A stretch of DNA of 64,000 nucleotides. Origin: Danio rerio. Taxonomy: Eukaryota; Chordata; Actinopteri; Cypriniformes; Danionidae. Shown in pieces: positions 31,701-43,500 of this stretch. How positions within the stretch are numbered: position 1 is the stretch's first letter; each line of letters begins with the position of its first letter. The position numbers were made by a program, and so were the translations under genes. The DNA is taken from contig NC_133188.1 in assembly GCF_049306965.1 (NCBI RefSeq), positions 9,659,501-9,723,500 on the forward strand, given 5' to 3'. The notes below the pieces were generated by a model. It did not search any database. It was given only the letters and a program-made list of their open reading frames with translations, and was not told where the DNA came from.

Positions 31701-34700
31701 TAACATATAGTGAAAACATCACAAAAGCATTTTTCCAATAAAACATTTGTTTTTAAATTGTTTTTTTCTGTCACTGCAACACAGAAAGGCCTTTGTCCCG
31801 CCCTTACATTTCAGGTAAAACTAAACAAGGTTGACTGTGATTGGTCACTTCTCATATCATTTAAATCACTGCTTCGGAATCACGGTAAATTGTGCGGGTA
31901 TTTTTGCATTAAATTGTCACAAACATTCACAAACATTTTTATTTTTCGGGCGTGAAAATTGCATACAAATTCTCCTTGATAAATTAAGCACTTTTCAACA
32001 GAACAAGTGTTTGGCACCTGGGGGTCAAAGTCAACATCATCACTCCAATGTAACGCCTTTTCCATCCCGATTCTCCAAAACAAGACTCTGAAAAAAAGAC
32101 CCAATAACCATCTGTCAGTGAAAAAAAATGATGTCACAGACAAAAGCAAGCAGCTGTGAGGTCATTCTTACTCTGTTTGTCTGCAGATCGGTCTAGGAAG
32201 AGACGGACTCTGTCTGAGGGAATAGCGAAGGAAATCCCTGCTGTCACTTTCATGGTATTAATGCCGATGACCTCACCATCCTGAAGAGTACAAACATGAC
32301 ACATCAGTTTATTACATAAGGCTAGAGTATGGCCAGTACAATACAATATTGATGAACATTTGAAAACAATTCACGTTCTTAATATGACAGTCATGAAGCT
32401 CTGTATTGCTCTGAAGGTCCAGCAATCTGTAGTCAACTACTAAATGTGCACTAATAACTTTCTCCTTCACATTATTGTACAAGGAGGGTACCACCATAGC
32501 TGTGAGATACGTTCTACTTGGGATTTCGTAGTGTGGTTCTAGCACACTAATTAAATACTCCTACCCTAATACTTCTACTATTACGCCTACAATTGTCTTT
32601 GCTTGTGTTGAGTTACTTGGAATTTTTATTCCAAATGAAGACAGGAGAGTAGTTTGTGTTACACTTGTCGGTTTAACAGATAAAGCAATGATTTTGTGGA
32701 CATCAGTAATCTAACTATTTGCCTTAATCTGATTAAAACAACAATATGATTAAGGTGTTTACATGAGTTGCTTTTTGAATGTTCCTTTCATGATCCCGTT
32801 TTACATGTTAAAGCACATAATACGAATAACGTTATTGTGTCACCACGCTATCCACGTTTCCTCCCGAGTGTCATGTAATTTTGGGGAGTTTCATTCTTAA
32901 TTTGTCGACTTTAACTGCAGTTTGGCACTTTCATTTTCATTCAAGAACATGTCATGCGTGCCCCCCATGACAAACGACATATTGGATCCAAGGAACTGCT
33001 AGAAGAGTGTAGTTTTAATGGCCTACTTCGCCATCTGAATAACAAGGAACACCGATTGCTTACTTACCAAATCCATAGAGACAGGACAATCAACGCAAAC
33101 TGGATTTGTGATTTTTTTTATAAGAAGACGAGTGGCAAATCTGGATTTCACCATTTATAATACAAAAAGCTCTCGGGTAAAAATGTTCCTTACAAACATA
33201 ATTTTGTTGCGTGTTAGAAGACCACTGTAGTAAAACCTTTGTTGTGGCACGTTTATAAACAACACTGACGACCCATGTCTCCGAACAATTCTTCTTCTTC
33301 CACTTGTTTTATTTACGGTTAGCAACACAACGTGGCGTCTCTCTGAATACTGTAACACGTAGTTTTTGAAGCTATCATGCATATTAATAAAGTTGCACCT
33401 CATTCACAATAGAGCACGCTTATTGGTTCGTCTTTCTCTTGAATTAATGATGAAAGCTCAAAGACGTCACATTGTACCCGCTGGTACAGACAGCCAGTCT
33501 CCATGCTGGAATTTACACAAGGAGCTCATGGCCTTGACGTAGCTTCAAAATTTCTTTTCAAACCGGAAGAACGAATTTGTTCGAAATAACGCAAAAACAA
33601 CCAATTTTCACTTTTATTGTTAAATATGTGTCCTAAGAGTGTTTTTAGCAGCGTGGAACATATATATGACTATTGACATCTCAAAAATGGGTTTTGGTGT
33701 TTCGTGACCCTTTAAACCAAAAGGCAGAAGCAGTGAGTTGAGTAAATGTCAGCGACTCACCAGGTTTATGAGAGGCCCTCCTGAATTTCCAAACTGTAAA
33801 GCAGAATTGTGATTGAGTGATGGAATGCAATTCATTAAATGATGACATACATTTTTTTTGCATGCAACACCACCCAGTTTCCAGTGCTCTTACATCTATG
33901 GTAGCGTCCGTCTGGATGTAGTCCATGTTGGAGTTGGAGAGACCCAGTTCTTTACTGCCTCTCTGAGCAGAGCTGATGATTCCAGATGTGATGGAGTTTT
34001 TAAGAGAAAAGGGGCTCCCCATGGCAACCACAAATTCACCTTGACGCACATCAGATGACTTGCCAAGACGCAACGTTGGTAAAGGATTCTGGGACAAGAC
34101 AGAGAACACAATGACACTATGTCAGACTATATGGCCATGTACTAGAACTGTGGTAAAAGAAAACTGTGAAAAATCAATTGCAAAAATGGCCTTCCAAACA
34201 TAAAAGCCTCCTCTGTTACTGTTGGTTTACCTAAAATTGTTGACTATAATTATTCTTTAGTTGCTGTAATATTACTGCGTTTAAAAATCTGAGGATACAA
34301 AACCAAATGTCACTAAGGTTATCACAATTTCGAGTTTATTTCCATATTTGTATTCGGCGGTTCCTCCTGAAATATTACAGTGTGTATGTAGCCTAAATAC
34401 AGTATAAACAGATTAATGGGTTAACACCAGGGCTTGATATTAACACCCACCAACCGCAGGTAGACTTTAGCTGTGGCGGATTAGACAGCCACTCCCACTA
34501 TCCACTTTGGCTAGTCGAAAATCACTTTTAAAATGTATTTTTTTTAAAAGTAGGGTTCGACAATAAGGATGAACCTCTAGAAATGAGAAGCAGCCCGACT
34601 GACAAAAACAACTGTGTTCACGCAAGCAAAAGAAAGCAGATGAATACAGAATGTTATGTGATGCGCGCAATTTTTTAAAAGCGTGCACGATCCCATTTCC

Positions 34701-35211
34701 TTGCGTGAAGCAACCTTGACCGGAAACACAATGCTGCGATCGATGATTGAAATAGACTGGACAAAAAAGCGATACACATCCACCATTTTCAAGAGCTCGA
34801 GATTTTTTAAAAAGAAGGTATTTTATGTATGCAGCAGCAGTTGCAGCTTCAGCTTTAAACAATCTTTGAACAGATTATTAATGGGCCTAATGTTAACTGT
34901 GTGCATTTGATCATCCTTTCATTATTGCACACGGTATGTTTTTTCACCTGCTTTCTTTTTGTTAATATGATTTAATTATCATTCTTTTCAGTAACATTCA
35001 TTTAATAGATTAAATTTTATGTATAGTTAACTGCTGATCTGAGACCTTGGTCTTGGAGCTAGGACAGACTACTTTTCATAGTTTTAGACAGGCTACATGA
35101 CAATAATTGTTATTTAAGTTTTATTTAATATAAAGTGTATGCATATTGTAACATATATTTTGCTAGTTTTTGAAATTTTAAAATTATTTAACATTTTTGG
35201 CTGAGAAATAT

Positions 35212-35242
<31 letters not shown>

Positions 35243-37841
35243 TCTATTTTCCAGTGTGGTCAGAGAAAAAATTGGTACAACCTTAATGTTGAGCCCTGAA
35301 ATAATTACAAAGCAACACCATGAAACCACTACCGCTCATGCTCATTGAGCAAAGTCATACACAACACATCTAAATCAAGTAATATAAATATATTTTCCCA
35401 ACAACAAAAGTGAAAATGGCGAGTGGCTAGTAAAGTTAAAAAACTACTAGCCATATAGGCTGGTGATCAAAAAAGTTAATGTAGAGCCATTAAAAAAACA
35501 TTAAAATCATATTGACCTCACACTTTTAATGTACTAACAGTGACACAATTTTGATTCTATAGGTTTAATTCTTAAATGAACAAAATTCAAAAAGAAATTA
35601 CTCACTTGATAAAGACATTTTATTAAAAATGTAAATTAATAAAATAAAATAAGTCCTTGTTCTTACCATAGTAAACTATGACTCAATAAAAATAATGATG
35701 CACCGATACCATCTTTTTGGAACTGATTCGATTTCGATCCCAAAATTCTGAGTATCGACCAATACAGATCCGATCCTGATACTGTGCCATTTTTTTAAGC
35801 ATAATACAGTTTCTATGGTGATGTGGTCCAGCTTATGTTTCCTTTTTTAATAGTATGATTTTTCTTTAATCTCTGCAACAGGCTACTACTATTGACCCTA
35901 ATCAAAACACAAACTGGTCTGTTAAATAAACTATTGATATAAATAAAATTACAAACAAATATTCACAGTTTCAGAGTAACCTATATGAGGCTTAGGGTGC
36001 TTTCACGCCAGTGAATCGATTCAGTTGTTCCGAAACAGAGATTACAAATGTTACATTGTTGCTCTTTGCTCTTGGTGCGATTCGCTTTCACACTGCAAAG
36101 TTTCTAATTGGACCAAAAGAGCTAAAACAAGTCACGTGCGAGTAAACTCTCCTCACATTGGTCAGTGTCAGGGTTTATTTTGCAGCGTCCCGCTCAGCTG
36201 TCAGGAGAGGTGGTGGTTTGGTGGTTATTGACAGGGTGGGTGCGCGCGACGTGTCTGAGGAGAGACGCGGGGGGGAGGGGTGAGAAGGGTGCGCGACGAT
36301 GCCTATTTGAGGACCGGGAGGGAGATGCAAGATTACCGGGAGATCATCACTCGTTTGCGGGCATCCGGAGACTCGCGAAACTTCCGGCCCTACTCATAAT
36401 TCTCTCTTCATATAGCCGTATGCCTATTACATATCCATAAAACACTGTGATATAACTGCGCTCGGATCGGATCGCTTTCTCACTGCAATCGAATCGCTCC
36501 AGGGTTCGTTTCAATCGAGCCGAGACCACCTCATTCAAGCGATCTCGGAGCGATTACTTTGGCGCGGAACAGAGCGTGATTGCCCTGTTCACATATGCCA
36601 AACGAACCGCGCTAACTGGGCAAACAAGATACGTTCCGAAACAAAAGTGTAGGTGTGAAAGCACCCTTAATCATTTTATGTTAATGAAAATCTATATTGT
36701 GATTGTCAGTTTCACTTTTATTAATTTAATCAACAACTTTGACCACAATGAGCCAGGCTTACAAACTATTCTCAAAGTATTCCCCTCGAAAGAATAAACT
36801 CAGTCGGAAGGATGAGAAAACAGAAACTTTTAATGTTACAGAATAATTTTACAGAGCGGCACACGTCACATCAGCCGGTGTGTGAATGAAGTGCTTGATG
36901 CATCACTGAGACAGCTTCCAATCCAAAACAGCAGTAAAAAGGAAAGAAATCAGTGCGTTAAGGATCTGTCCAATGTATTATTGAGCCTTTTCTAGTTTTA
37001 AATTTCAGGTAGGCCTACTTTGTGTGTGAAGAGCAGGTAATAACCCACTCAGTTCCAGTGTTGCGAATGCGATCTGCTGATCTAACAGCTACATGATTTA
37101 GAAACAGAAATGAACTCGTCGTTTCAGGTCGAAATGAACCAATATAATATATATTATATTATAATAAATTAATATAATATAATAAATTAGTATTTATTTA
37201 AATTAACAGGAACAAATAGTGTTGGAGAAAGTTTTTCATGTTGTCATGAACGTGACACGCAGTTTGAATTGTAAATAAACGGAGAATGATTGACAGGCGC
37301 AGCGGAGGGAAGCGCAGAACTGAACATGAATTTAACCATGTGAATATTGATCTGCACTTCACATTAAACTATAGAATGGCTTCAAAACATTTGGGATACA
37401 GTAGGCCTACAAGACAACTTTCTACTGTCTTATAAAAGGCTACCTTTCTGGCTTTTGTTTGCTTATAAATTACACAGAATATAGAGCACGTGCAAGATGG
37501 GATTTGCAGTAAAAATATGCAGTATCGAACCGATATCCAATCCAAGTATCAGGATCGATGCATCCCTAATTAAAAAATACAATATCCCCAAAAGATTACA
37601 CATGTTAACAGTACAACCTCAAAGCTCCATCTGTACCTTAACATTGATTTTGATGGTGGCGATGTCTGCAACCTGGTCCACATCCTGAACTGTGGCGTTG
37701 TAAGTCTCACCATTGGTCAGTTTGACACGAACACCACGCTTGTTGGCGACCACATGGCCATTTGTCACTATCAGGCCATCACTACTTACTATAAAGCCAG
37801 AGCCATTCGAGATGGGTCCCTCACGGCCAGAAAAGGGGTGT
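28768..37841 (-). CDS. HtrA2-like serine protease, copy A2 (5' exon not found)
   Basis: Exons on the - strand are 37841-37637, 34088-33894, 33793-33761, 32280-32172, 32087-32018, 29114-29019 and 28933-28768. Phases and GT-AG borders match A1. The serine motif is the standard [11 protein letters not shown], the Asp region is VADIATIKI and the PDZ domain is complete to MTPESTE. Two changes stand out: the His motif reads VTNGHVV instead of VTNAHVV (the His itself is kept), and the linker Trp is Cys ([11 protein letters not shown]). The intron next to the linker exon has a deletion of about 130 bp that starts a few bases past the donor site, but the donor itself is intact. As in A1, the first exon starts inside a codon and I see no exon encoding a leader or membrane anchor before the next gene. 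On sequence alone this is the more plausible enzyme of A1 and A2. Confidence 0.88.
29434..29625. mobile_element. hAT-type palindromic MITE (A2)
   Basis: Same 192-bp element and same CTCTATGC target duplication as in A1, so it was inserted before A1 and A2 separated. Confidence 0.85.
30533..31617. mobile_element. Fold-back element with ~190-bp inverted arms (A2)
   Basis: Orthologue of the A1 element at 9646-10725, with the same arms, loop and partial duplication in the right arm. Confidence 0.65.
32868..33713. mobile_element. Old MITE, AGGGTCACGAAAC family (A2)
   Basis: Orthologue of the A1 insertion at 12103-12973. A short internal segment near 33232 is missing relative to A1 and A3. Confidence 0.6.
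34428..35298. mobile_element. hAT-like element, CAGGGCTTG type (A2)
   Basis: Orthologue of the A1 element at 13695-14584. The internal (TTTA)n tract is shorter here (35207-35245). Confidence 0.6.
35696..37567. mobile_element. hAT-like element with GATGCACCGAT ends (A2)
   Basis: Ends GATGCACCGATACCATC and ATCAGGATCGATGCATCCC. It holds the TTA-flanked MITE but not the A1-specific hAT, which shows that the A1 hAT is younger. Confidence 0.55.
35995..36666. mobile_element. TTA-flanked MITE, PIF/Harbinger-like (A2)
   Basis: Same element, orientation and TTA duplication as in A1 (15282-15951). Absent from A3. Confidence 0.75.
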
Positions 37842-38791
37842 CTGAAAAGAAAGAGTGTAATATTAGTCACAATTCCCAAACACAACTGAAACTAAAACCA
37901 TCTGGTCATCTTAAAATAGAAACAAGTGATCCAAAAAGTCTCTATAGAGAAAATCAACATAAAACACCCTGCTGAAAAAAACAATCCTGTTGTGCGCGCG
38001 CATGTAAAGGTAACTGGGTGAACAAGTCAAACAAAGTATATACACAAGAGAACATAAAAATATACAACAATTCAAAAAAATGAAGCAAGAATAATAAAGA
38101 TTTAAATAAAACATATCATAGATAGATAGTACAATAATAATAATGATAGTAATAATGTCAGTGAAAATGACAACAGCATTATTAATAACAACAACAACTA
38201 CAACTACCACTTTTGATTACTTAACATTCAGAAATTAAACCGAATTAACAAAAAATATTGTAAATATATGTGTAGTGTTAAAACACTGTTGGGTTTTACA
38301 ACCCTGCGAAATGTGAGAATGTTTTAACAATAGAAATGATAAAAAAGTAAAGAATTAGGTTAACTTGATTGTTTTTATAAATGTAAGTGAGTTGAACATA
38401 AAACAGTCAAGTTGCCCCCAATAAACTTAAGAATTGAGTTGCTTCAACACGTTAAATAAGTATTTTATAAATGTCTGATAACAATAATTTTGTTAATAAT
38501 AATGACATTTGGGGAAAAAGGGTTTGGTTCTATTTTTATAGTAATTAAATGTTTATAATTTAAAATGTTTATAATAATTAGATGTTTTGCCGCCTTGTTT
38601 TTGAGTTGTGCAATGCAAAAAGACCCTCTTATAGCAAGATTAGGGATGCACTGAAATGAAGCTTGTTGATTGAAACTGAAAATTCAAGATGCATTTGGCT
38701 GAAAACTGACACTGAAAAGGCTTTTTAATAATTGGAAATTATTTTAATAAATAAAAAATATATAGTTTTATATCAAATAATAAAGTAATTT

Positions 38792-39155
38792 GGCGACGCA
38801 GTAGGTAGTGCTGTCACCACACAGCAAGAAAGTCGCTGGTTCGAGCCTCGGCTGAGTCAGTTGGCATTTCTGTGTGGAGTTTGCATGTTCTCCCTGCGTT
38901 CGCATGGGTTTTCTCCGAGTGCTATGGTTTCCCCCACAGTCCAAAGACATGCGGTACAGGTGAATTGAGTAGGCTAAATTGTCCGTAGTGTATGAGTGTG
39001 AATGAGTATGTATGTTTGTTTCCCAGAGATGGGTTGCAGCTGGGAGGGCATCCGCTGCGTAAAAACATATGCTGGATAACTTGGCGGTTCATTCCGCTGT
39101 GGTGACCCCAGATTAATAAAAGGACTGAGCCAAAAAGAAAATAAACGAATGAATG
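38792..39155 (+). mobile_element. DANA-type tRNA-derived SINE (B2)
   Basis: Orthologue of the B1 SINE and a fuller copy, keeping GTTCTCCCTGCGTTC. The B box GGTTCGAGCC and the (GAATGAAT)n tail are present. Confidence 0.85.
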
Positions 39156-39229
39156 AATAAAGTACTTTTGTGAGGCTTTTAAATTAAACTCAATAACTTA
39201 AATTAACAGTGAAATTAATAGTAAAAATA

Positions 39230-39490
39230 AAAATGATTCCATCATTTACTCACCCTCTGCATATTTGAAATCGTTATGAGTTTCTTTCTTCTGTTAAACA
39301 CAAAAGAAGACATTTTCAATAATGCTGAAAACCTCTAGCTATTGACTTCTATTGCAGGAAAAATAACTACTATGGAAGTCAATGTTCAGCTTTTCAGCAT
39401 TATTAAAAATATCTTCTTTTATGTTCAACAGAGTCAAAAAAAACTCATCAGAAATGATGACAGAAGTTTCCTTTTTGGGTAAACCACACA
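39230..39490. mobile_element. Palindromic cyprinid repeat (B2)
   Basis: Orthologue of the palindrome at about 20050-20325 in B1, with paired inverted halves. Confidence 0.6.
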
Positions 39491-39988
39491 ACTACTTGCA
39501 AATATGCTCATGTTACATTCCCTCGAGTTAGACAGTTCAGTTTATTCTTCTTTTTTTTTAAAGAGCCTCTATTATGGGTTTTTGAGAATGACCTTCCATG
39601 TATTGTGTAACACAGCTCTAAGTGAAGTGAATTATTCAGCTAAGACTTAAATCTGCAAGTGTGCAGTGTTTAAAACTGTTGATTCATTTATAAAAGAGTC
39701 GACTCGCAGTGCTTCAAATGAATCATCTTGATAACGAGTCTTTAGCCGTGCCGGCGTGACCAGGAAATGGAACTTAAGCCCCGCTCAGGGCCGGATTAAC
39801 CAATGGGCCTTATAGGCACAGGCCCAGTGGCCCGAGCGCACTTGGGGCCCCTGCGAGGGGGGAGAAGAAAAAGACAAATTCGGGGTGTTTTTTTAGGCTA
39901 ACTGCAAATAGCGCACCTAGTTGGAATAAGCTATTCACGCTTTATGCCCATCGATGCTTGATTGGCAGTGACACCATGAGTAAAGAGC

Positions 39989-40291
39989 AAGGCCAGACGG
40001 AATCTGCGGACGTTTTTTGCTATTTCTGCGGAGAATTTTGGTAAAAATCTGCGGATTTCTGTGGAATTATTTTGGGAGTTTCCAGCGGAGTATCATAACT
40101 TACACCTTAATATATTAAATAAAAAGTAATAATTTACTGAATAAAAACTGAATAAATTCAGATTTACACATTTACTCAAGTAAATAAACAGAATTAATGA
40201 TAGGCTAAAAATCTGCAGAAATCTGCGGAATTCTGCGGAAAATCTGAGAAAAATCTGTGGAATTCTGCGGGCGCAGATTCTGTGTGGGCCT
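39989..40291. mobile_element. Small MITE inside the hAT (B2)
   Basis: Orthologue of 20804-21075, longer by an internal repeat of the ATCTGCGGAA word. The flanking duplication is partly worn on the right. Confidence 0.55.
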
Positions 40292-40586
40292 AGAAGAGCT
40301 ATGCAGCATCACAGCCTGAGTGGCGTACCTCGTAATGTGCACAGCAACATCTTTTGACGCGATTGATTATCAACCCGGTTCGAATCCACCATCTGCTGAA
40401 CTTGTGCTACTTTTTTTCTCCTCATTACATATCAGATTAGAAATATATTTATTTTTAACAGGAAGGAAACATTTTTAATAAATAATGCAAATGTGATATA
40501 AAGTCAAGTGCCTCGTGGGAATTTAATAATGTTTAGCCTTAATAAAGGTGCCTCCTTCTCTATAAAAACTATATTGCTCTGACAAC

Positions 40587-43500
40587 GTTCGAGGTTACTA
40601 AAGTAACCCTTCGTTCCCCGAGGAGGGGAACGGAAGCACTATAAGTGGATTTGATTGTAAAATCCACGCATAGGGAGGTTCGGTTCAGAAGCTACTCGTC
40701 TGAAAGAGTATTGAACGGGCCAATTAAGAATGAATTGGCAGCGCAAGCCTGCGCAGGTGAGCGGCATAAGCAATCAACTGAGTATATAAGCTCACCTGGC
40801 GCAGCAGACGCTATCCTTTTTAAGCTGAAGAGACTTTCAACAGCTAAGGGACAGTCATTATGGCGACGGAGTATAGTGCTTCCGTTCCCCTCCTCGGGGA
40901 ACGAAGGGTTACTTTAGTAACCTCGAACGTTCCCCTTCGGGGGGAACTTCAGCACTATAAGTGGATTTGATTGTAAAATCCACGCATTGGGAGCCCATTG
41001 AAAGCGCCATAATGACTGCACCTTACCAACACCCCCGATGAGGAGATAGTCAAGCAAGCGTGACGCACCCACATCATGGGGGGCGCGGTCCTCCAACGTG
41101 TCCCTGGCCCTAATTTATCCTACTTCAACAGAAGTTTTACGGATTTATATATATTTTTTGGGGTGTCGTGAGCATCTAGATAATTCTAGGAAATACGACA
41201 GTACGTTGGGAAGCGTGCAATCCCGATAGGGAGGACGCTGCGGAGGCCATCCGTTACCCAAGGGGGGATAGATGGCAGAATTTACATATGGACTAGCCCT
41301 AAAAAGGGGGAGTACGCATAGCAAAAGAGTGGTTAGCGGGGAGGGAAGACACGGGTCCGCCCGGGGGGGGGGGACTTAACCGTGGCTGAATAAGCATATG
41401 GGATCGCCTAGTGGGGACCACGCATAGCAGACACCTTTACCCAAAACGCGGGCTGACCAGCGGGCAGACCTACAACGTAGTGGGCCAGCAAGTGACTCCT
41501 CCGCTGAGTCAGTGCTGGGGGCCACGGAGGAATCTGCAGGGCTCACCTGACGGGGAACTTTACTGACAGATAAAAAGGCGCACGTATCTCCGTGTTAGGG
41601 AAAATGGCGCAGCAAGCGTGTTTCAACACCCTACCGAATTGTTTCCTCAATCACCAAGGGTTACCTAATACCCTTGAGGAAACCGGCTCCACTCGCAGAT
41701 TGTAAAACCTTGCAAATGTGTTGGGTGTCACCCAGCCCGCAGCTCTACAGATGTCTGTTAGAGGGGCGCCGCGTGCGCGCGCTCGAGAGGATGCGAAGCT
41801 CCGAGTGGAGTGCGCACGCGCTCTCGGGGGACGCGGCTCATCTCGGCTCTGATAGTGAAAGAAAGGCATCCACAATCTAGTGGGAACTTATTTCGGTACG
41901 GCACTTCCCTGCTGCCGACCGCTATAACAGACGAAGAGCTGCTCAGATGATCTAAACTCTGAGTGCGGTCCGGATAATACGCAAAACGCGAACTGGACAA
42001 TAAATAAGGGCTGGGTCTGCCTCCTCCGAGGGCAGCGCTTGCAGGCTCACTACCTCGTATTAAAACGGAGTGGTAGGAACCTTGGGCACATATCGCGGGC
42101 GGGGTCTCATACGTGAGAGAAGCCAGCCCAATTACAGGCACGAGTCACTGACCGAAAAATGCCTCCGGGTCCCCGACCCTCTAATCGATATCAACGCGAC
42201 CAGCAGAGCTGTCTTCAGGGACAGAAATATACTGAGTCGAGGATCGAAGGGATCTGACGCGAGGGCGAGATCCTAAGAGGGCATGAGAGGGGGCGGGGTG
42301 GATTAATTCGCTTAACGCCCCTGAGGAACCGGATGATGAGGTTATGCGTTCCCACGGTGCTGCCAGCCACCGCGTTATGAGAGCGGAGATGGCAGCCACG
42401 TAACCTTGAGTGTGGAGGGCGACAGCCTGCTCTCCAACTTCTCTCGGCGTAAAGAAAGCACAACGCTGATCTGGCAAATTACGGGGGTCTTCTCAGCGAG
42501 AGACACACCATTCAGTGAATAGACTTCACGTCAGGGCATAGGCGCGCTCGGGGAGGGGGCTCTAGCCCGAGTGACGGTATTAGCCACCGCAATCGGAGGT
42601 TACCTAAGTCTTCCTCGCGTCTAAAAATCTCTTCAAAGATCGGCGAGGGTGCCAGGTGGTGCCCTGTCCCTGAGAGAGTAGGTGCTCTCTCGAAGGGACT
42701 GCCAGGGGAGGGCTATCGCGAGGGAGAGCTCTGACATCCAGGTCCGGTTGAGCCAGAGGGGCGCAACCAGCAACCTGTTCCTCGTCCTCCCTGACCATGC
42801 ACAGTAACTGCGCGAGCAGGCTCACTGGGGGAAACGCGTATTGCGCGTGCCCCGAGGCCAGCTGTAAGCCAGTGCATCCGTGCCGAGAGCACTCGGTCAG
42901 GGAAAGAACAACTGGCAATGAGCGATCTCGGGGGAAGCAACAGATCGATCTGGGCTTCCCCGAATCGCGCCCATATCAGCTGAACAGACTCGGGGTGGAG
43001 TCTCCATGCTCCAGGACGCAAGGCTGCCGTGAGAGCGCATCGGCTGCACGGTTGAGCTTGCCTGAATATGAATGGCGTGCAGCGATTTCAGCCGCGGATG
43101 ACTCCAGAGGAGCAGACGGCGGGCGAGCTGAGACATGCGGCGAGAGCGCATACCCCCTATACGGCTGATATACGCCACCGCCGCCGTACTGTCCGTCCTG
43201 ACCAGCACGTGTTGCCGCTCCAACACCGGAAAAAAACGGTGGAGAGCGGGGAACACTGCCAACAGCTCCAGGCGATATGCCAATGCAACTGGGTACCTTT
43301 CCACAGGTCCGCAGCCGCATGCCCGCAACGCACAGCCCCCCAGCCCGTGTTGGAAGCGTCTGCTGAAACGACAACAAGACTGGACGCCTGTTCTAGAGAC
43401 ACCCAGGCCTGTAGGAACGAGGGGTCGCTCCAAGGGCTGAGGGCGCGGCGACACAGCGCAGTAACAGAGACTCGGTGTGCGCGCGTGTGTCATGCGCGTC

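Larger units (their letters stand above)
23178..37981. repeat. Tandem segmental duplication, copy A2
   Basis: Second copy of the kinase-protease block, in the same orientation as A1. It carries the shared old elements plus the CAGGGGTGG MITE and the TTA-flanked MITE, but not the A1 hAT or the A3 MITE. Single-base differences downstream of about 36950 often agree with A3 rather than A1. Confidence 0.9.

Noticed and set aside
40645-40917. 90-residue open frame shared almost exactly with one at 46395-46589
   Set aside because: It is the terminal inverted repeat of the DIRS-type element, read by chance in an open frame.
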